Shown here: positions 34,694-46,717 of the stretch, one piece after another
Numbering within the stretch: the stretch's first letter is position 1
Layout of the letters: every line of letters starts with the position of its first letter
Assembly (NCBI GenBank): GCA_028023455.1
Contig: JAQFVV010012446.1
Location: forward strand, 2,604,001 to 2,668,000
Source: Epiperipatus broadwayi
Taxonomy: Eukaryota > Onychophora > Udeonychophora > Euonychophora > Peripatidae
Reading direction: 5' to 3'
Length of the DNA: 64,000 nt
Notes under the pieces: model-generated
Database searches by the model: none
What the model saw: only the letters and a program-made list of their open reading frames with translations
What the model was told of the DNA's origin: nothing
Made by a program: the position numbers and the translations under genes

Positions 34694-34885
34694 TGGAACT
34701 AAAGTTAGAGATAGTGAATGCTTTCTCTGACATTTATGTAAACAAACATACGCTTGATGGTGTTTTTGGTAAAACGCCATCTATTGTCATAAATACAAGC
34801 GTTAGCAAGTTTTAACTTGCTTTTTGTTTTTCATATATATAGGAGGTGGTGATCTGGACCAACTGATGAGTGCTGGTTCAACATT

Positions 34886-36204
34886 GTAACGTTTATTTAT
34901 ATACATTGCAAATATATTGGCATTTGGTAAAAGCTAGAAAATAAAAGTAAATTTAGATTTTTTTTTTGACTAATTTTTTTTAAAAAAAATAACGTACAAT
35001 GAAAGTTAAATTCTTTCGTTTTTTTTTTATGTAATTAGAAATAAAAGTTAGAATTGGAGAGAACAAGTCTAGATAAGAGAAAGTAAAAATATTTCAACTA
35101 ATTAAAGATGGCAGAATTATGCTGAAAAAAATAGAGACTTTGTAACATAAATTTTATAAAGAATATATAAGATTATCAACGGATATTTTGACAAACAAAA
35201 GATATGTGCAGAAGTTGGAAAACTGGGCCTCTAGAGAGTATAAAAGGCAGAGATCAGTTTGAAGGACATCTTGTTCGTTGGTTTCTCTAGTTGGTCTTGG
35301 ATAACAATAATATATCCAAGATCACTCTACGCTGAAGTAATTCGGCATGTCAGAGTGAACCGGAGCTTCTGAAGACATCGTGCCTGAAGATGCATACCAA
35401 AAAAGCTTTCATGACCGACTAGGAGAATGGACCACAAGATCAAATAATAACCAAAAGGCCGAGCTCATTCTACCCAAAAAACTATGCATAGTTATCTACT
35501 ACTGAATTCCCAAAACTTACCGGTAAGTAATGCTTCATTACTCCTGATTGTGACCAAATTAAATGTTTTCAAACAATTTTTAAAAATATGTTTAAACAAT
35601 CCCGATAGAGACATTAATCTTCTTGTGCAAGGGACATTCATTTTAGGAACTTTCTAGAAGAAATTTGGAAGTGAACTGTAATTGTGAAATTGTTTTTTTA
35701 TTAATTGATTTACGTCTGAATTTTGTTCTCACCAATTTATTTGATTAATAATTTCCTTTAACATTTTTTTTTAATACCAATTTTCATTGGTGCGTTATTA
35801 ATAATAGTTATTACTTTTTATTATTAAATCTATTAGTAGTTTAATAAGATTTAAAAATGTAATTTTCCTTTGCCAATATGTTTGAATAAGCCCAGGAATA
35901 ATAATCTTAAAAAAATAATTCTCGTTACGGTATGATGTAATACCGATTAGTTTAAAAGTATTTTTTTTTATTTGTGAGATGTTATATGACGATTTCAGCG
36001 AATTCTTAGGAATTCTGGCGCCCAGATTAAATAAATTGAAAGCTGATTTCGTCAATAGCACAATTCTCAACAATTAATAGGCCGAGTTGGTTAGGAAATA
36101 TAGCTATGTTTTTAGAATAGAAATATAACTTTCTTCTTTTTTGACATAGCTTGATCAACTCACGCGCAGTTTATATTAGCGTGTAGAGGCCTAGCAAAAC
36201 GGAA
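34886..36204. mobile_element. Inserted element, LTR-like, inside a B repeat
   Basis: Starts near TGTAACG (34885). AACATT occurs on both sides (about 34882 and 36205), a possible target duplication. It contains a TATA-like TATAAAAGG (35239-35247), followed about 50 bases later by a 9-bp hairpin, and TGGCGCCCAG at about 36016 that resembles a tRNA-Lys primer site. No gag or pol frame, so at most a solo LTR or leader. Type uncertain. Confidence 0.4.
35239..35321 (+). promoter_or_regulatory. TATA-like box plus downstream hairpin
   Basis: TATAAAAGG at 35239-35247, then TCTTGGATA/TATCCAAGA (35295-35321; 9-bp stem, 9-base loop). The same order is seen at 42556-42667. Promoter role inferred only. 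Confidence 0.35.
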
Positions 36205-36345
36205 AACATTATAGCATAAAATACAAATATTGGAGATAATTGATCTTTTCCACCATGTATGTGGTCATGTGCATCAGTTGTATGAGATGGAATGGATGGC
36301 TGTTGAGAGTTTGAAAGTCTGAGTTCAAGTCCCTTATAACTATAT

Positions 36346-37835
36346 ATATATTGAACCGGGTGGGAAAAAATCACTGATTCTCTAATTTAAAATCTCAATC
36401 TTAACTCCAGCTGTACTTTTACTACTGCAGTAGACCCGCCCTTCTAGCGGAGAAGTCAAATACCAAAGGTAGATGAGACCAACAGCACCTATAACCAGAC
36501 TGAGGCTATACAAAGTATAACCTGCAGCCACATTTCCAGGCTACAGAACTCCTCAGCTGCTAAATTCAAACCCCTACAATCCAAAGCATTTTTATTTGTT
36601 TGGAAGTAAAACCTCAGCCATCGGATAATCATGTCATATAATCAGCATGCCTAGACAACAGGTATCCCAAGCTAGCTCATTTCACAATTGTGGGAAAGAC
36701 AAAGAAAGCTTTAATACACTAGCTCAACACTTATAATTAAATGTAATTTAATCTGTTATTAAAGCAGTTATAAGAGAGAGAACTGACCAAACAATATTAA
36801 GCAAACAAAAGATTTATTTAAACACAATTTTAATTAAAACACTCTAAAATAAAACAGTATCAATTTAAATATACACACACATTAAGATATACTATAATAG
36901 GAATTCAAGAAAAAACTTAAAGCTTTACACATATTAAATATGTTATGTAAATAAGCATTTATTTTTATAGTGCTATGTTTTATAAATTGTAATACATTAA
37001 AGATCAGCCTTTCAAGCTACTGTGCATGCACTTTCTATGAGTGTTAATAATAAATGAATACTTTCACTCCCAACACAAGATATAGTATTTATGAAAGAAT
37101 AAAATGAATCCACTTATTCTTTTAGACCCAAATGCTTATATGGGAAAATCTTAACTACTGGAAGTGAAAGCGTGAGGTTAGACCACTCACTTTAAATTAC
37201 TATTTACAATGTCTGAATGAATGATGTCAACGAAAATACATACATATTAAGATATAACTCCATGTAATAATTTATCGAAGCAACTTAAAGATTACTATGG
37301 TTATGGCTATTAGAGTTCATTAGTCTTTTATTCGAATATGATTCAGTCTTCAAAATTTATATTTATCTAGGATTTTTGTGGATAACACAGTGCACTTTGT
37401 TGATCACCAACCGGTTGGCCTTTCCTTATCAGTTTAATGATTTTGCTTCTTGCTGATTTTCTACATTTCAATGGAAGAGAGATATGTGTGAATTTTCAGA
37501 TCATACAGTTAACATGATTTCTAGATGGAGAACTGTTCCAAAGGACCGGGATTGAAGACTGGCCATACATCTCGATTACTGTCTAGCACTGCATGCTGCT
37601 ATGTTGAGCTTTGGAAAATGTAAGTATACACACCTACATGCCTTGAAGTCTTCTCTTCTTTAAAAGCTCCTACACAAAAGCAATAATGAATACGACAGTA
37701 CTATAATGTTATAATAATCTTAATAATAATAATTGAATGGACTTCTCGGTCTTTTTATACACTTCTTCCTTATTGTTATCATTCTCCTGTTTGATTTAAT
37801 TAATTAATGTTTCCTTAATTAATTTTCTGCTTTAA
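36346..37835. other. Unassigned stretch, G+C-richer at 36410-36730
   Basis: 36410-36730 is richer in G+C (GACCCGCCCTTCTAGCGG) and may be part of an LTR or leader, but no terminal repeats were found. The rest is A+T-rich. No coding. Confidence 0.3.
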
Positions 37836-37969
37836 TCTAAATTCTTGCTTAGATTAATCTAATGTTCTGATAAGATACAGTTCTGAATCCCTTTCCTTTG
37901 TCTCTAAATTCTTGCTTAGATTAATCTAATGTTCTGATAAGATACAGTTCTGAATCCCTTTCCTTTGTC
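37836..37969. repeat. 67-bp tandem duplication (2 copies)
   Basis: 37836-37902 and 37903-37969 are identical by eye (TCTAAATTCTTGCTTAGATT ...), a recent duplication. Confidence 0.9.
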
Positions 37970-38779
37970 TCTTTAAACAATGTAATTGGAATTATTTCAT
38001 TTTTTTTATTTATCAGCCAAGCAATCTTTAAGTGGATTTAAATTTACAAGCTTTCTTTTTACATTTTAATTCAATTTTCATTCTTTTTTTTAAATAAATA
38101 AAAAGAGTTAGTTTTACTTCCTACTTATAGTTACCCCCCCTCTTTCCTATTTGCTCTTTAAATATTAAAACTTTTTTTCTCTAAAAGATGACAAAATGCT
38201 TTGTTTTTAGTGAGTTGTGCTTAAAAGAAAAATTTTTAAAATATTTTATAACATATTTCCTGCTTATTAAAATTTAATCTTTTAAAATTTAATCTGATCA
38301 TTTATTAATAAATAATTCCACATGTACTGCAAAATGTGTGTTCTTAAATCACATTCATTAGCAGTACAATATATATATTAATATTCTCATGGATAAATGT
38401 ATTCATGAGATTATTTCTAGGAATTTCTGTGTAGTAAAAATTTAATAGCTAAATAGCTGACATTTCAGTACAATAACAAGTACTTTCTTCAGAGTATCTT
38501 CTTTCTTAAATCATAATATGTAGTGAGATTTAAAGTCGTTATTTTTTCCTTAGTTAGTTGAGAAGTTTCAAAAAATATTTTATCTTCCAGTAGTTTTTTC
38601 TGAATATTGTTAATTTTCTTCAATTCACACATCTCATTTATGGTCTTGGGTCTTTAAAATCATTTATGGTCTTGGGTCTTTAAAAGTTTCTATAACTTCC
38701 TTTAGCAGTCTCTAGTCATATTGTTCAATTTTTACAAGAATATGGATTTTATTAAAATTGATCTCACGATTAGTTAATT

Positions 38780-39025
38780 TTATGTATGAATAATTGGCTG
38801 ATGAGTTGGATTTTTCTCTGACAAAATGTACTCTTCCTTTCTTATATTTATTCTATGATTAGTCAGTCCAATGCATGAAAGGGAACAAACTTCACATGGA
38901 ATTTCATATACATCATGATGCTCCAAAGGAATTTTATCTTTAGGGCATGGAAATATTTCATTAATATTTTTAAATGTAGTGTAAACTATGTGGTTTTTAT
39001 TTTTCTTTAAAACATTACCAAATTT
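38780..39025 (-). pseudogene. GIY-YIG endonuclease N-terminal part of a Penelope-like element
   Basis: Eighty-one open codons on the minus strand read ...INEIFPCPKDKIPLEHHDVY then EIPCEVCSLSCIGLTNHRIN. This matches the linker and start of retroelement GIY-YIG domains (VY-IPC--C---YIG-T---L). The first motif reads DVY and the second CIG rather than YIG. A frameshifted VLPHIK piece lies just upstream (about 39030-39055). It ends at TAA (38780-38782) and is truncated. It is the counterpart of the C-terminal fragment at 30486, but from another copy. Confidence 0.7.
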
Positions 39026-40157
39026 TATGTTACTCTCTTTATATGTGGTAGAACTGTCTTAGTTTTAATTTCTGCAGCATTTCTATGATCAAAACCAAGC
39101 ATTTTTTTTAGTAGTAGAGATATCTTGGGGAAAATGGCTAACATTCAGAAAACTCATGCATTTGTACCATAATTGAAATATTCTCTAATCCAGCATTAGA
39201 TTTCTCTAGTTACCATATTTAGTTATATAGAAAATTGTCTGAAATAATCAGAATGAATAAAATTTATCTAAAGATATTCCAAAATTGATTAATATCACTA
39301 GTTGATATGACTGAGAGTTTTCTCAATTTAAGCATTATCAAAACTTATTCAAACAAATAAAAATTAGTAATAATGAATATTTCCAGTGCTTGATTATATG
39401 TAATACTTTTATATTAAGACTCATGCAACTATACTATAAGTAATTGAATACTCTCTAGCCCAGCATAAAACAATAATTTTTACATGAAAAGAGCAGCCAT
39501 CTTTTCTTGTTATCTCATTTATTTATATAGAGGGTTGACTAAAACATTTAAAGCTCAAAAGAATGAATATTTAAAGCAAACATGCAATTTATCTATTAAA
39601 GATATTTCAAACTGATTGATACCATTAACTGATTTGTCTGAAACTTTTTTCCAATTTAAATATTGATAACACCGATTCAGACAAGTGAAGATATGTAATG
39701 AGAAATACATCCAGTATTTAATATATGTAATACTTTGAATTAAAACTCATGCAATTGTACCATAGGTAAATGAAATACTCTCTACCCCAGACATTTTCAA
39801 GTACCAATGATACTTATTGCAGTAGTCTTAATCTCATAATATTACATACCTTAGGCACTGGAAGTATTCTTTTTACATATCTTCGCAGATATATCAACTA
39901 GTCATATCAATCAATTTAAAATATCTTTTAAATTACATGATTAATTTAAATATTCATTCTTTCTGGTCTGCTTCAGACAATTCTTTATATAAATAATAAG
40001 ATAACAAGAGAAGATGGCTGTTTTTTCTTGTAAAAATTATTGCCCTATTCAGAACTAGAGAGTATTTTAAATACCTATAGCACAATTGCATGAATATTAA
40101 TTTAAAGTACTATATATGTTGAATACTTGAAGTGTTCTTTATTATATATTACAAAAA
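39026..40157. other. A+T-rich non-coding stretch
   Basis: Several loosely repeated phrases (CTCATGCAA-T-TACCATA, AATACTCTCTA-CCCAG) recur around 39150, 39420, 39745 and 40065, suggesting a very old tandem or inverted duplication. No coding. Confidence 0.4.
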
Positions 40158-40595
40158 ATCAAGTCAGATCTCACATGATCTAATTTAAACAAGCTTGTAT
40201 TACAAATGTTATATAAAGAGCTCGCAAATAAGCTCTTAACAAGCTTTGCAGAATATCTCTAACCCCTGACTGGTTTCTGCTACTGGTTTCCTCAATGAGG
40301 TGCTAGGATATTCAAGCATTAATATATGGTGTGTCTGAACTTAGTTTAGTCCCATATGGCTATTTAAGTTAGATAGCTGGATTTCAAGACATATGGGTAT
40401 CTGAAAATTTCAGATTTTTTACTCAATAGTTATCCATTAGATAAAGTGATAGGCTTGTCCTGGTATTTTTAATCTACTGCTTGAATATCCTAGCACTTCA
40501 CTGAAATAGCCAGTAACAGAGACCGGTCTGGGGTTAGAGATATTCTGCAAAGCTTGTTAAGAGCTTATTTGTGAGCTCTTTATATAACATTTATA
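40158..40595. mobile_element. Family C foldback, decayed ribozymes
   Basis: Arms share AACAAGCTTTGCAGAATATC and the ends ATGTTATATAAAGAGCTC and complement. The left-arm hammerhead (about 40262-40301, minus) has C3 changed to T; the right-arm one (about 40494-40534, plus) reads CTGAAAT. A block with CCCATATGGCTATTTAAG sits in the centre, similar to blocks in families A and G. Confidence 0.7.
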
Positions 40596-42379
40596 TATAT
40601 ATATTGTACCTGCCCAGATTAGAGTTGTATATCACAGAATATATAAAGGAAGTTTATTGATCTTATTTAATTTCATTTCACTTGATCTAAGGATAATGGA
40701 GATGTTAAAGTATAAATGTTAACTAGATAACCACGGCACCTAATATTTTAAAATAATATTATTTATTATTAATATTAGCATCAAATCATAAATTGGTTAT
40801 GATCAATTTTATGGAAAATATAAATAAGCGAATAGATAAATAAATACTGGAAAATAATTAAGTGAATCATAAAATAAATCAGTTGAATAAAATCATTATT
40901 ATGTGTCCATTTTGTTATTACATTCACAATAACAACTTTCTTATCACAAAATTAAATATTTGATTTTTCATATATGTTTGTTTATTAGTTTGCTTATTGG
41001 AATATATTATTAAAAATATAAAAATATATATTTATTAAAAGGTATAAAAAATGTTAATATTTTTTTATTTTTGGTTGAAAATAAAAAATAATATTGAAAT
41101 TGTAAAACAATTTTTTTTAATTGTATCAAATGTTGTCTAAAACTCTTTATTTTTATCCACTATAAAAAACAATTTTCTTACATCAAAGAGTTATCTTTGA
41201 GTATGATTGAAGAGTTGCCACAACAACATCGATATCAGCAAAGATGTTACAAATAGAACTAAAATGCTTTAACTCTATTCTTATAACTTCTGTCATTGTT
41301 AAGAACTAACACCTTCATCTTTAAAAATTATTAATTTTATTTTGAAAGTGATTAATTTCTAAAACCATGGAAGAATAAAAATGTAACTGTCTCCCTATTC
41401 AATTTGGGGAAGTTTGTCGATGAAATTCCAAGGAAAATGGCAAATGTATTATAACCCCCTCCCCCATCAAAATTCATCATATTGCAAGTAAGTTATAAAA
41501 TATTCCATTATTAAAATCTGGAATTTCATCTATATATTTGTGATGAATACAAACGCCATGATGTATATATGGATGTCATATTTCTGATCAATGAATTTCA
41601 CAAGATCGATTAATTCAACTTTTGTGATGTTAAGCAATTGAAATTTCACCTTATTGATTTGGAAAAATGTTAGCATCTAATACTCATTTGGATCGTAACT
41701 GAATTTTGTCAATGAAAGAATTATCATATATTATTACCAACAAAAAATAAATAAAGCCAGTGATGTACAGATTTTGCATCGACCAAGTTATCTCCTATTT
41801 TAAAAGGTTGAATATATTTATATACTTGAAAGAAAAATATTGGAATTTAAAAAGAAAATTAATTGAATTCAAATCCTTGATTATTATTATTCATGCTTGT
41901 CTTCTCTACTTCAAGAATTGTTTTTACGCATCAGAATCAGAAACAAGGAAACCAGGAGATACAATGGGCCAGTGGTAAAAAAAGGAATGAGACTTTTCAC
42001 TTATATGATATCTCTATGTAGATTTTCTTAAATATATATATGTTTTGTCCATATTTCTATTTTAAAATACAGAATCAAATAATATATTGTAACAGGCACA
42101 GACGTCGTTACATTGTTTTTTTTTATTAGTAAACATGAAAAAAATAAAAGTTTGCAAATAAAACTTTTTTTTTTTTTAAGAATTAAAAATTGAAAATTAA
42201 AATTCTATACTAAACTCGTACCTATATAATCGCACAGATGAAAAAAATTATTAAAATAAAACCTTATTAAAAAAAAAAAAAAGTATTTTAAAACTAAATT
42301 GTCAGTAAAGATTTAAAAATAAAAATATATCTAAGTTTGTACAAAACAAATTAATTAATGTTATTGAAAAAATGGAAAT
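40596..42379. other. A+T-rich non-coding stretch
   Basis: Nothing was recognised apart from homopolymers and a short inverted motif, TGTAAC...CGTTACA, at about 42089-42112. Confidence 0.4.
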
Positions 42380-43100
42380 GATTAATTTAATTAGTCAAAT
42401 GTAAACTAGCCTTGGGCATTTAAATGTATAAGCAACGGTCAGATAGGAAAACAATAGAAACTAATAGCAAATGAGAGAAATCCATCGGGAAATCGGACCT
42501 CAATGGAAGGATCATCATCAACGATGACATAATGTCCATTGGATCCTAAAGGTAATATAAAAGGAAAAGTTTGGAAATTATTAGTTAGTTATTATTAAGA
42601 GTGGTGATATGTATTAGTGCGAAGTTGTGGGAGAAGGGATTGAAAAGATACACTCTTCAATCCCTTCAGTTTTGTTTAAAAAAAAAGAAATGACATCGTT
42701 TTCTACATTGAGGACCAGCCAAAGCAAAAGACCTCCGGATGAATAAATAAATCAGCCAACAGAATACTAATCTCTTTAGGACAGCGTGGGAATTCACATT
42801 CAAATGGCAAGCAACGGATAAAAGGAACGTTTTGAAATCGTAAGAACTTTTTAAACTCTCAGCTTTAAATATATATAATTAATGAACATTTCTAAACAAT
42901 AAGAACTTTACTTCTAAACTTGTTCCATATTTTAAAAAAAAATAGAAATAGATTCCTATCTGACCAAACTAAATTATTTATTAATTAGGTATAATTTTAT
43001 TTGATGTATTTCTTTTGTAAAATCATTTCCATTTTTTTTTTTTGTGTTCTTTTAATTTTTTATTATGATTTCTGTTTTTCGATAAATTAAACTATATAAA
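42380..43100 (+). mobile_element. LTR-like leader segment with TATA and hairpin
   Basis: Less A+T-rich block with TATAAAAGG (42556-42564) and a perfect 12-bp hairpin GAAGGGATTGAA/TTCAATCCCTTC (42633-42667, 11-base loop). Layout as at 35239-35321, though sequence differs. No coding frame and no paired LTR. Element type uncertain. Confidence 0.35.
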
Positions 43101-45422
43101 TATTAAACTTAAGTCAGGTGTGAATGGCTATATAGATTTGTAAAGTTATATTAGGGGAGGGTAATCTTAGGTTATTCGTTTCATAGTTGAATTAGGTCAA
43201 TGGATTAAATATATTGGTGTAATTAGTAGCTGTAGTACGAGATTTGCTACGAGCAGAATGGCTATTATACCCACACACACTCATTTTGCCTATGGAAGGA
43301 ATTATAAGACAGAGACCACAGTTCCTTCCTATGGAGTTTTTTTTATTGCTTTCATCATCAGATAGATGTAATATTCCTATCTGATGAGAAGCAGTTTCTT
43401 CTCTTAACCTAATTGTGCTGCCGTATTCGTATTACATTGAACACATCGATATATCAGATGGATTGAAGTTTGGTTTGACTGCGAAACTTTGGCCTAAGGT
43501 TAAACAAGGATTGAATATTTTCTTTTCAAATGCAAATCTATGTAGTCTATTCATACTCGACACTCTAAATAAAGATGCATTAAATTTAAGTTGGGTACAG
43601 ACGCTTGCATGGGTTCGTTACCAGTTAATTATGTTTTTGGTTTTCATATTTGATCAAAATATACTAGACATTCAGTAAATACTGATACCTTATGGTGAGT
43701 ATCTAAGATGTATTTATGTCGGATGTCTTTTAAGTTATTGGTGTCTTGTGGCATCTTATGATGAATGCCATTGGGTTTCTTATAAATTTCCCTCTGCATT
43801 TCCATCAATGACTTTATATTTTGATCGTTTATGTTTACTTTGGAATGTTTTTGACCATGTAATCTATGTAACCGATCTATACTCAACATTTTAAAAACAC
43901 ATTTTATAAATCCATCTGTGCGAACTTAATTAAAATGTAAACTTATAATATTATAAAAATTAAAATGTAAATTTAAATTCTAAAATCATATTAAAATATA
44001 AAATAAACATACTAAAATAAAAATGTTAAATTTTATATATATGTGCGTAAATAAATGTTTGTATGTTAATTACTGGCAGTGGCTTATTTTATTCTTTTTT
44101 TAAAATATTCTTAGATAAGAATTTATTGTAAATATAAATCTCTGCTGTTCCACTGAGCTAGTGACAATAGGCTAACGACCGGATATCAAAATATATAAAA
44201 TAAAATAATTTTTTTTTTTTGATTTACGTATCTGCCGACTTTATAAATTTTTCTACGTTCAAATGCCTAGATGGCGCCCTGTAGTGCAGATGACGTTAAG
44301 CTCACTATCTCCGGATCGTTATAATATATATATAAGTTATTATATAAGTCATTCAGACAATAAAAGGTCGGAGAGATTCATTTTTATTTAAACTCTTATC
44401 TGATGATATAGATTAATTAATGACCCGATATTTTCAAATATTCATTTTCTTTTAATTTAAAATTTAACTTGGGGATATTTATATAGAAGGGTTTAAATAT
44501 AATAGATTTTCATGTTGATTTAATTATATAGAAATTATATTAATGAATAAATAAAAATCAATTTTATTTGATCACATTTTTTTTAATCATATATTCTATT
44601 TAAAGTCTAAGAAAGATATTTGGAAGTTCTCCTTCAGTTTATATATAGTATATGGTCATAAAACACACTTTTTGAGGTTCATATATATAATTATTATTCA
44701 TTGTTGGCCTTTGTAGAATAATAGACTACCAAATTAATTAGATATATTCAAGAGAAATAATATTTGTACTTTTCAATTGGCTACAATTTTAGTCAATTGC
44801 CTATATTTGTTTTTTTTTTATTATTTTTGTTAATATCATTATTAATTCCTATTATAAATCAATAAATTTAAAGATAATTGAAATATGATAGACTTGTTTA
44901 ATTGTTTTATAAGTATGCAAACCAATTTATAACAATAAATTTATAAACGATAAAATGAGCTGTCTGTATATAAATAACTTCTTTTTTTTTTTTAACTATT
45001 GAATCATAATCTAAAAATCAAACCTATATTGGTAAGTGAAATAGGGTTATATCCAAGTATATTTTATTATACAATTATTGTTAGGTCTAATTAGATATAA
45101 ATTGTATATTGTCATTACATTAAAATAGTTGTTTGCTTTATGAGTTAAATATAAATAATTTTATTAGTTCATGGTTAATTATTAATCGCTTGCTTATCTT
45201 GCTCAATTATAAAGATCTTGATAGATTTTATTCTGTCATTAGTCAGAATGACCTGCCTTAATTATTTTTAAACTTTGAAAAAGATCGTAAATCGTATTAA
45301 CTATTAAATCTTAATGTTTATCATTGACTTGAAATAGAAGCCAATAATGATTTTATATAGTTTAATCATTATAAAATCCATTTTAATAATTGATTTATGG
45401 AAGATTTAAAACAGATATATAG
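43101..45422. other. Unassigned stretch with a weak repeated motif
   Basis: 43520-43570 and 43850-43900 share ATCTATGTA, C-ATACTC-ACA and flanks. Minus-strand frames there (MLSIDRLHRLHGQKH) may be an old element protein, but no family was recognised. The rest is A+T-rich. Confidence 0.3.
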
Positions 45423-45435
45423 GATTAGTTGATCA

Positions 45436-45702
45436 AACAATGCAAAACTCTCCATACAGTAGTGCCACCCTGTGCTAACCAGAGTAATCAATGGATGCCA
45501 GAAGGCTTGTGCATAAAATCCTCATCTAGTGCCTACTCATCCAATATCCCCAGACTAGTTTATGGCTTGTGGCCTTCGTCAGTGAGGAGCTTCTGGCATC
45601 CATTGATTACTCTGTTTGACACAGGGTGGCACTACTGTATGGAGAGTTTTGCCTTGTTTATAAGAAATTATGTTCTAGTATAAGAGATGGTGATCATGTG
45701 AT
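45436..45702 (-). mobile_element. Family A element (267 bp) with 13-bp direct repeats
   Basis: Flanked by perfect GATTAGTTGATCA at 45423-45435 and 45703-45715. The ribozyme (45547-45588, minus) has CTGACGA and GTC but TAAA in place of GAAA (G12 lost). Foldback pieces GATTACTCTG and complement are well preserved. Confidence 0.82.
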
Positions 45703-45883
45703 GATTAGTTGATCATGATTTAGTAAATATCCAATAGAAATCTACTGTATATTTGATATAAAGATATGATTGGGTATTAAAAATGCAAGACTATCTAATA
45801 GATTTATTAATAATGTGTTCTTGTAGAGTGTTTCATTTTGATATATAACTTCAGCAATAATTGTATATTGATATAAAGTAGAG

Positions 45884-46198
45884 CAGCGGTTCCCAACCTT
45901 TTTGCACTTAACAGCACATTCTATAATACTCGCCAGGTGGCGGGCACCATTTATTTTTTCAATGTAAATTTATAGTTGGATATTGTTAATAATACACATA
46001 ATATACAAAAAAATATTTATTTCAAAAATAAAATTTTAACATTTGATTACAATATAATACAATAATTTATAAGAAATTTTAAAAATTAAAATTTGTATCG
46101 GATAAATAATTTTTTATTGTGTTCAGATAGTGACCTGGCACACATAAAATGGTCCGCGGGAAACATGGTGCCCGCAGGCATAGGGTTGGGGACCCCAG
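45884..46198. mobile_element. hAT-type MITE (315 bp) with 8-bp duplication
   Basis: Ends CAGCGGTTCCCAACCTTTTT and GGGTTGGGGACCCCAG are imperfect inverted repeats of the hAT type (CAGGGGTCCCCAACC). The flanking AAGTAGAG (45876-45883 and 46199-46206) is a perfect 8-bp target duplication, diagnostic for hAT. No transposase. Confidence 0.93.
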
Positions 46199-46378
46199 AA
46201 GTAGAGTATTGTTATGTTAATATTATTTAACATTTTATTAAACTTAATATAAAATTGATTAATGGTTTTATTTTATTTAAATATTAGAGATAGTGAAATT
46301 CTATAAAACATTCTCAAAATGTTATAATCATATAGGAACTAGTTTATTTAGGTAGGGAATATCATTAAATTTTAATTA

Positions 46379-46717
46379 ATTTAGCTTGCACTTTACGCAA
46401 AAAAGTGAAGCTTGTCTCAATCTTCTTACAAGTTATATGGCTAAGCGCTTTCAGAGACTTGAGTCTCCATAATCATAGCCTACTTTTAACTGAAGTTTAG
46501 CTGTAGTTTATGTAAAATTTGTGCAAATTTTATAATGACCATTTTCTGGAGATTGCAAAGCACGATTCTTTCTGGTTTATTGCACAATTGTCATTTAATA
46601 AAACACGCCTCTTTAATTTTTCATTTCATATCATTATGTTCAGTGCACAGTGCCCTTGCCATATAACTTTAAGAAGATTGAGACAAGCTTCACTTTTGCA
46701 TAAAGTGCAAGTTAAAT
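46379..46717. mobile_element. Family E foldback (339 bp)
   Basis: Inverted arms of about 60 bp (ATTTAGCTTGCACTTTACGC ... AGCTTGTCTCAATCTTCTTA) run 46379-46440 and 46655-46717. The structured module lies just inside the left arm. The interior frame at 46519-46737 is not a gene. Confidence 0.75.
46439..46480 (-). ncRNA. Putative structured RNA module (D/E/F type)
   Basis: Minus strand: GGCTATGATTATG, hairpin GAGAC/GTCTC with loop TCAA, TGAAAGCGCTTAGCC. GGCT pairs with AGCC at the ends. The hairpin pairs perfectly although its sequence differs from D and F. Confidence 0.45.

Larger units (their letters stand above)
33536..34840. mobile_element. Family G foldback of ~407-bp units (two forward, two reverse)
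   Basis: Unit 1 (33541-33947) and a partial unit 2 (33948-34262) run forward. They are followed by a partial and a nearly full reversed unit (34263-34840). The arms are about 530 bp around a loop of about 190 bp, with few differences between copies. Units contain ATAGATGGCGTTCTACC, TATGGGTCTGATGTCAGTTC (similar to a block in family A) and a hammerhead. Intact ribozymes: 33639 and 34039 (minus), 34650 (plus). The copy at the central junction lacks its CTGATGA half. Non-coding. Confidence 0.82.
34838..36345 (+). mobile_element. Family B element split by a 1.3-kb insertion
   Basis: 34838-34885 ends within the ribozyme (CCAACTGATGAGTGCTGG then TTCAACAT). The matching remainder (AGCATAAAATACAAATATTGG and on to GAGTTCAAGTCCC) resumes at about 36212. 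The hammerhead is therefore cut in two, and GAAA has also decayed to AAAA. Confidence 0.7.

Noticed and set aside
36171-36374. Minus-strand 67-codon frame
   Set aside because: It falls in the right half of the split family B element; similar frames appear at 22386-22583 and 3067-3375, all repeat-derived.
43374-43400. CTGATGAGAAGCAGTTTC, hammerhead-like
   Set aside because: No GAAA, stem III or cleavage triplet follows; only CTGATGA matches.
44260-44300. TGGCGCCCTGTAGTG as a retroviral-type primer binding site
   Set aside because: No LTR end directly upstream and no gag or pol downstream; a ten-base match is not enough.
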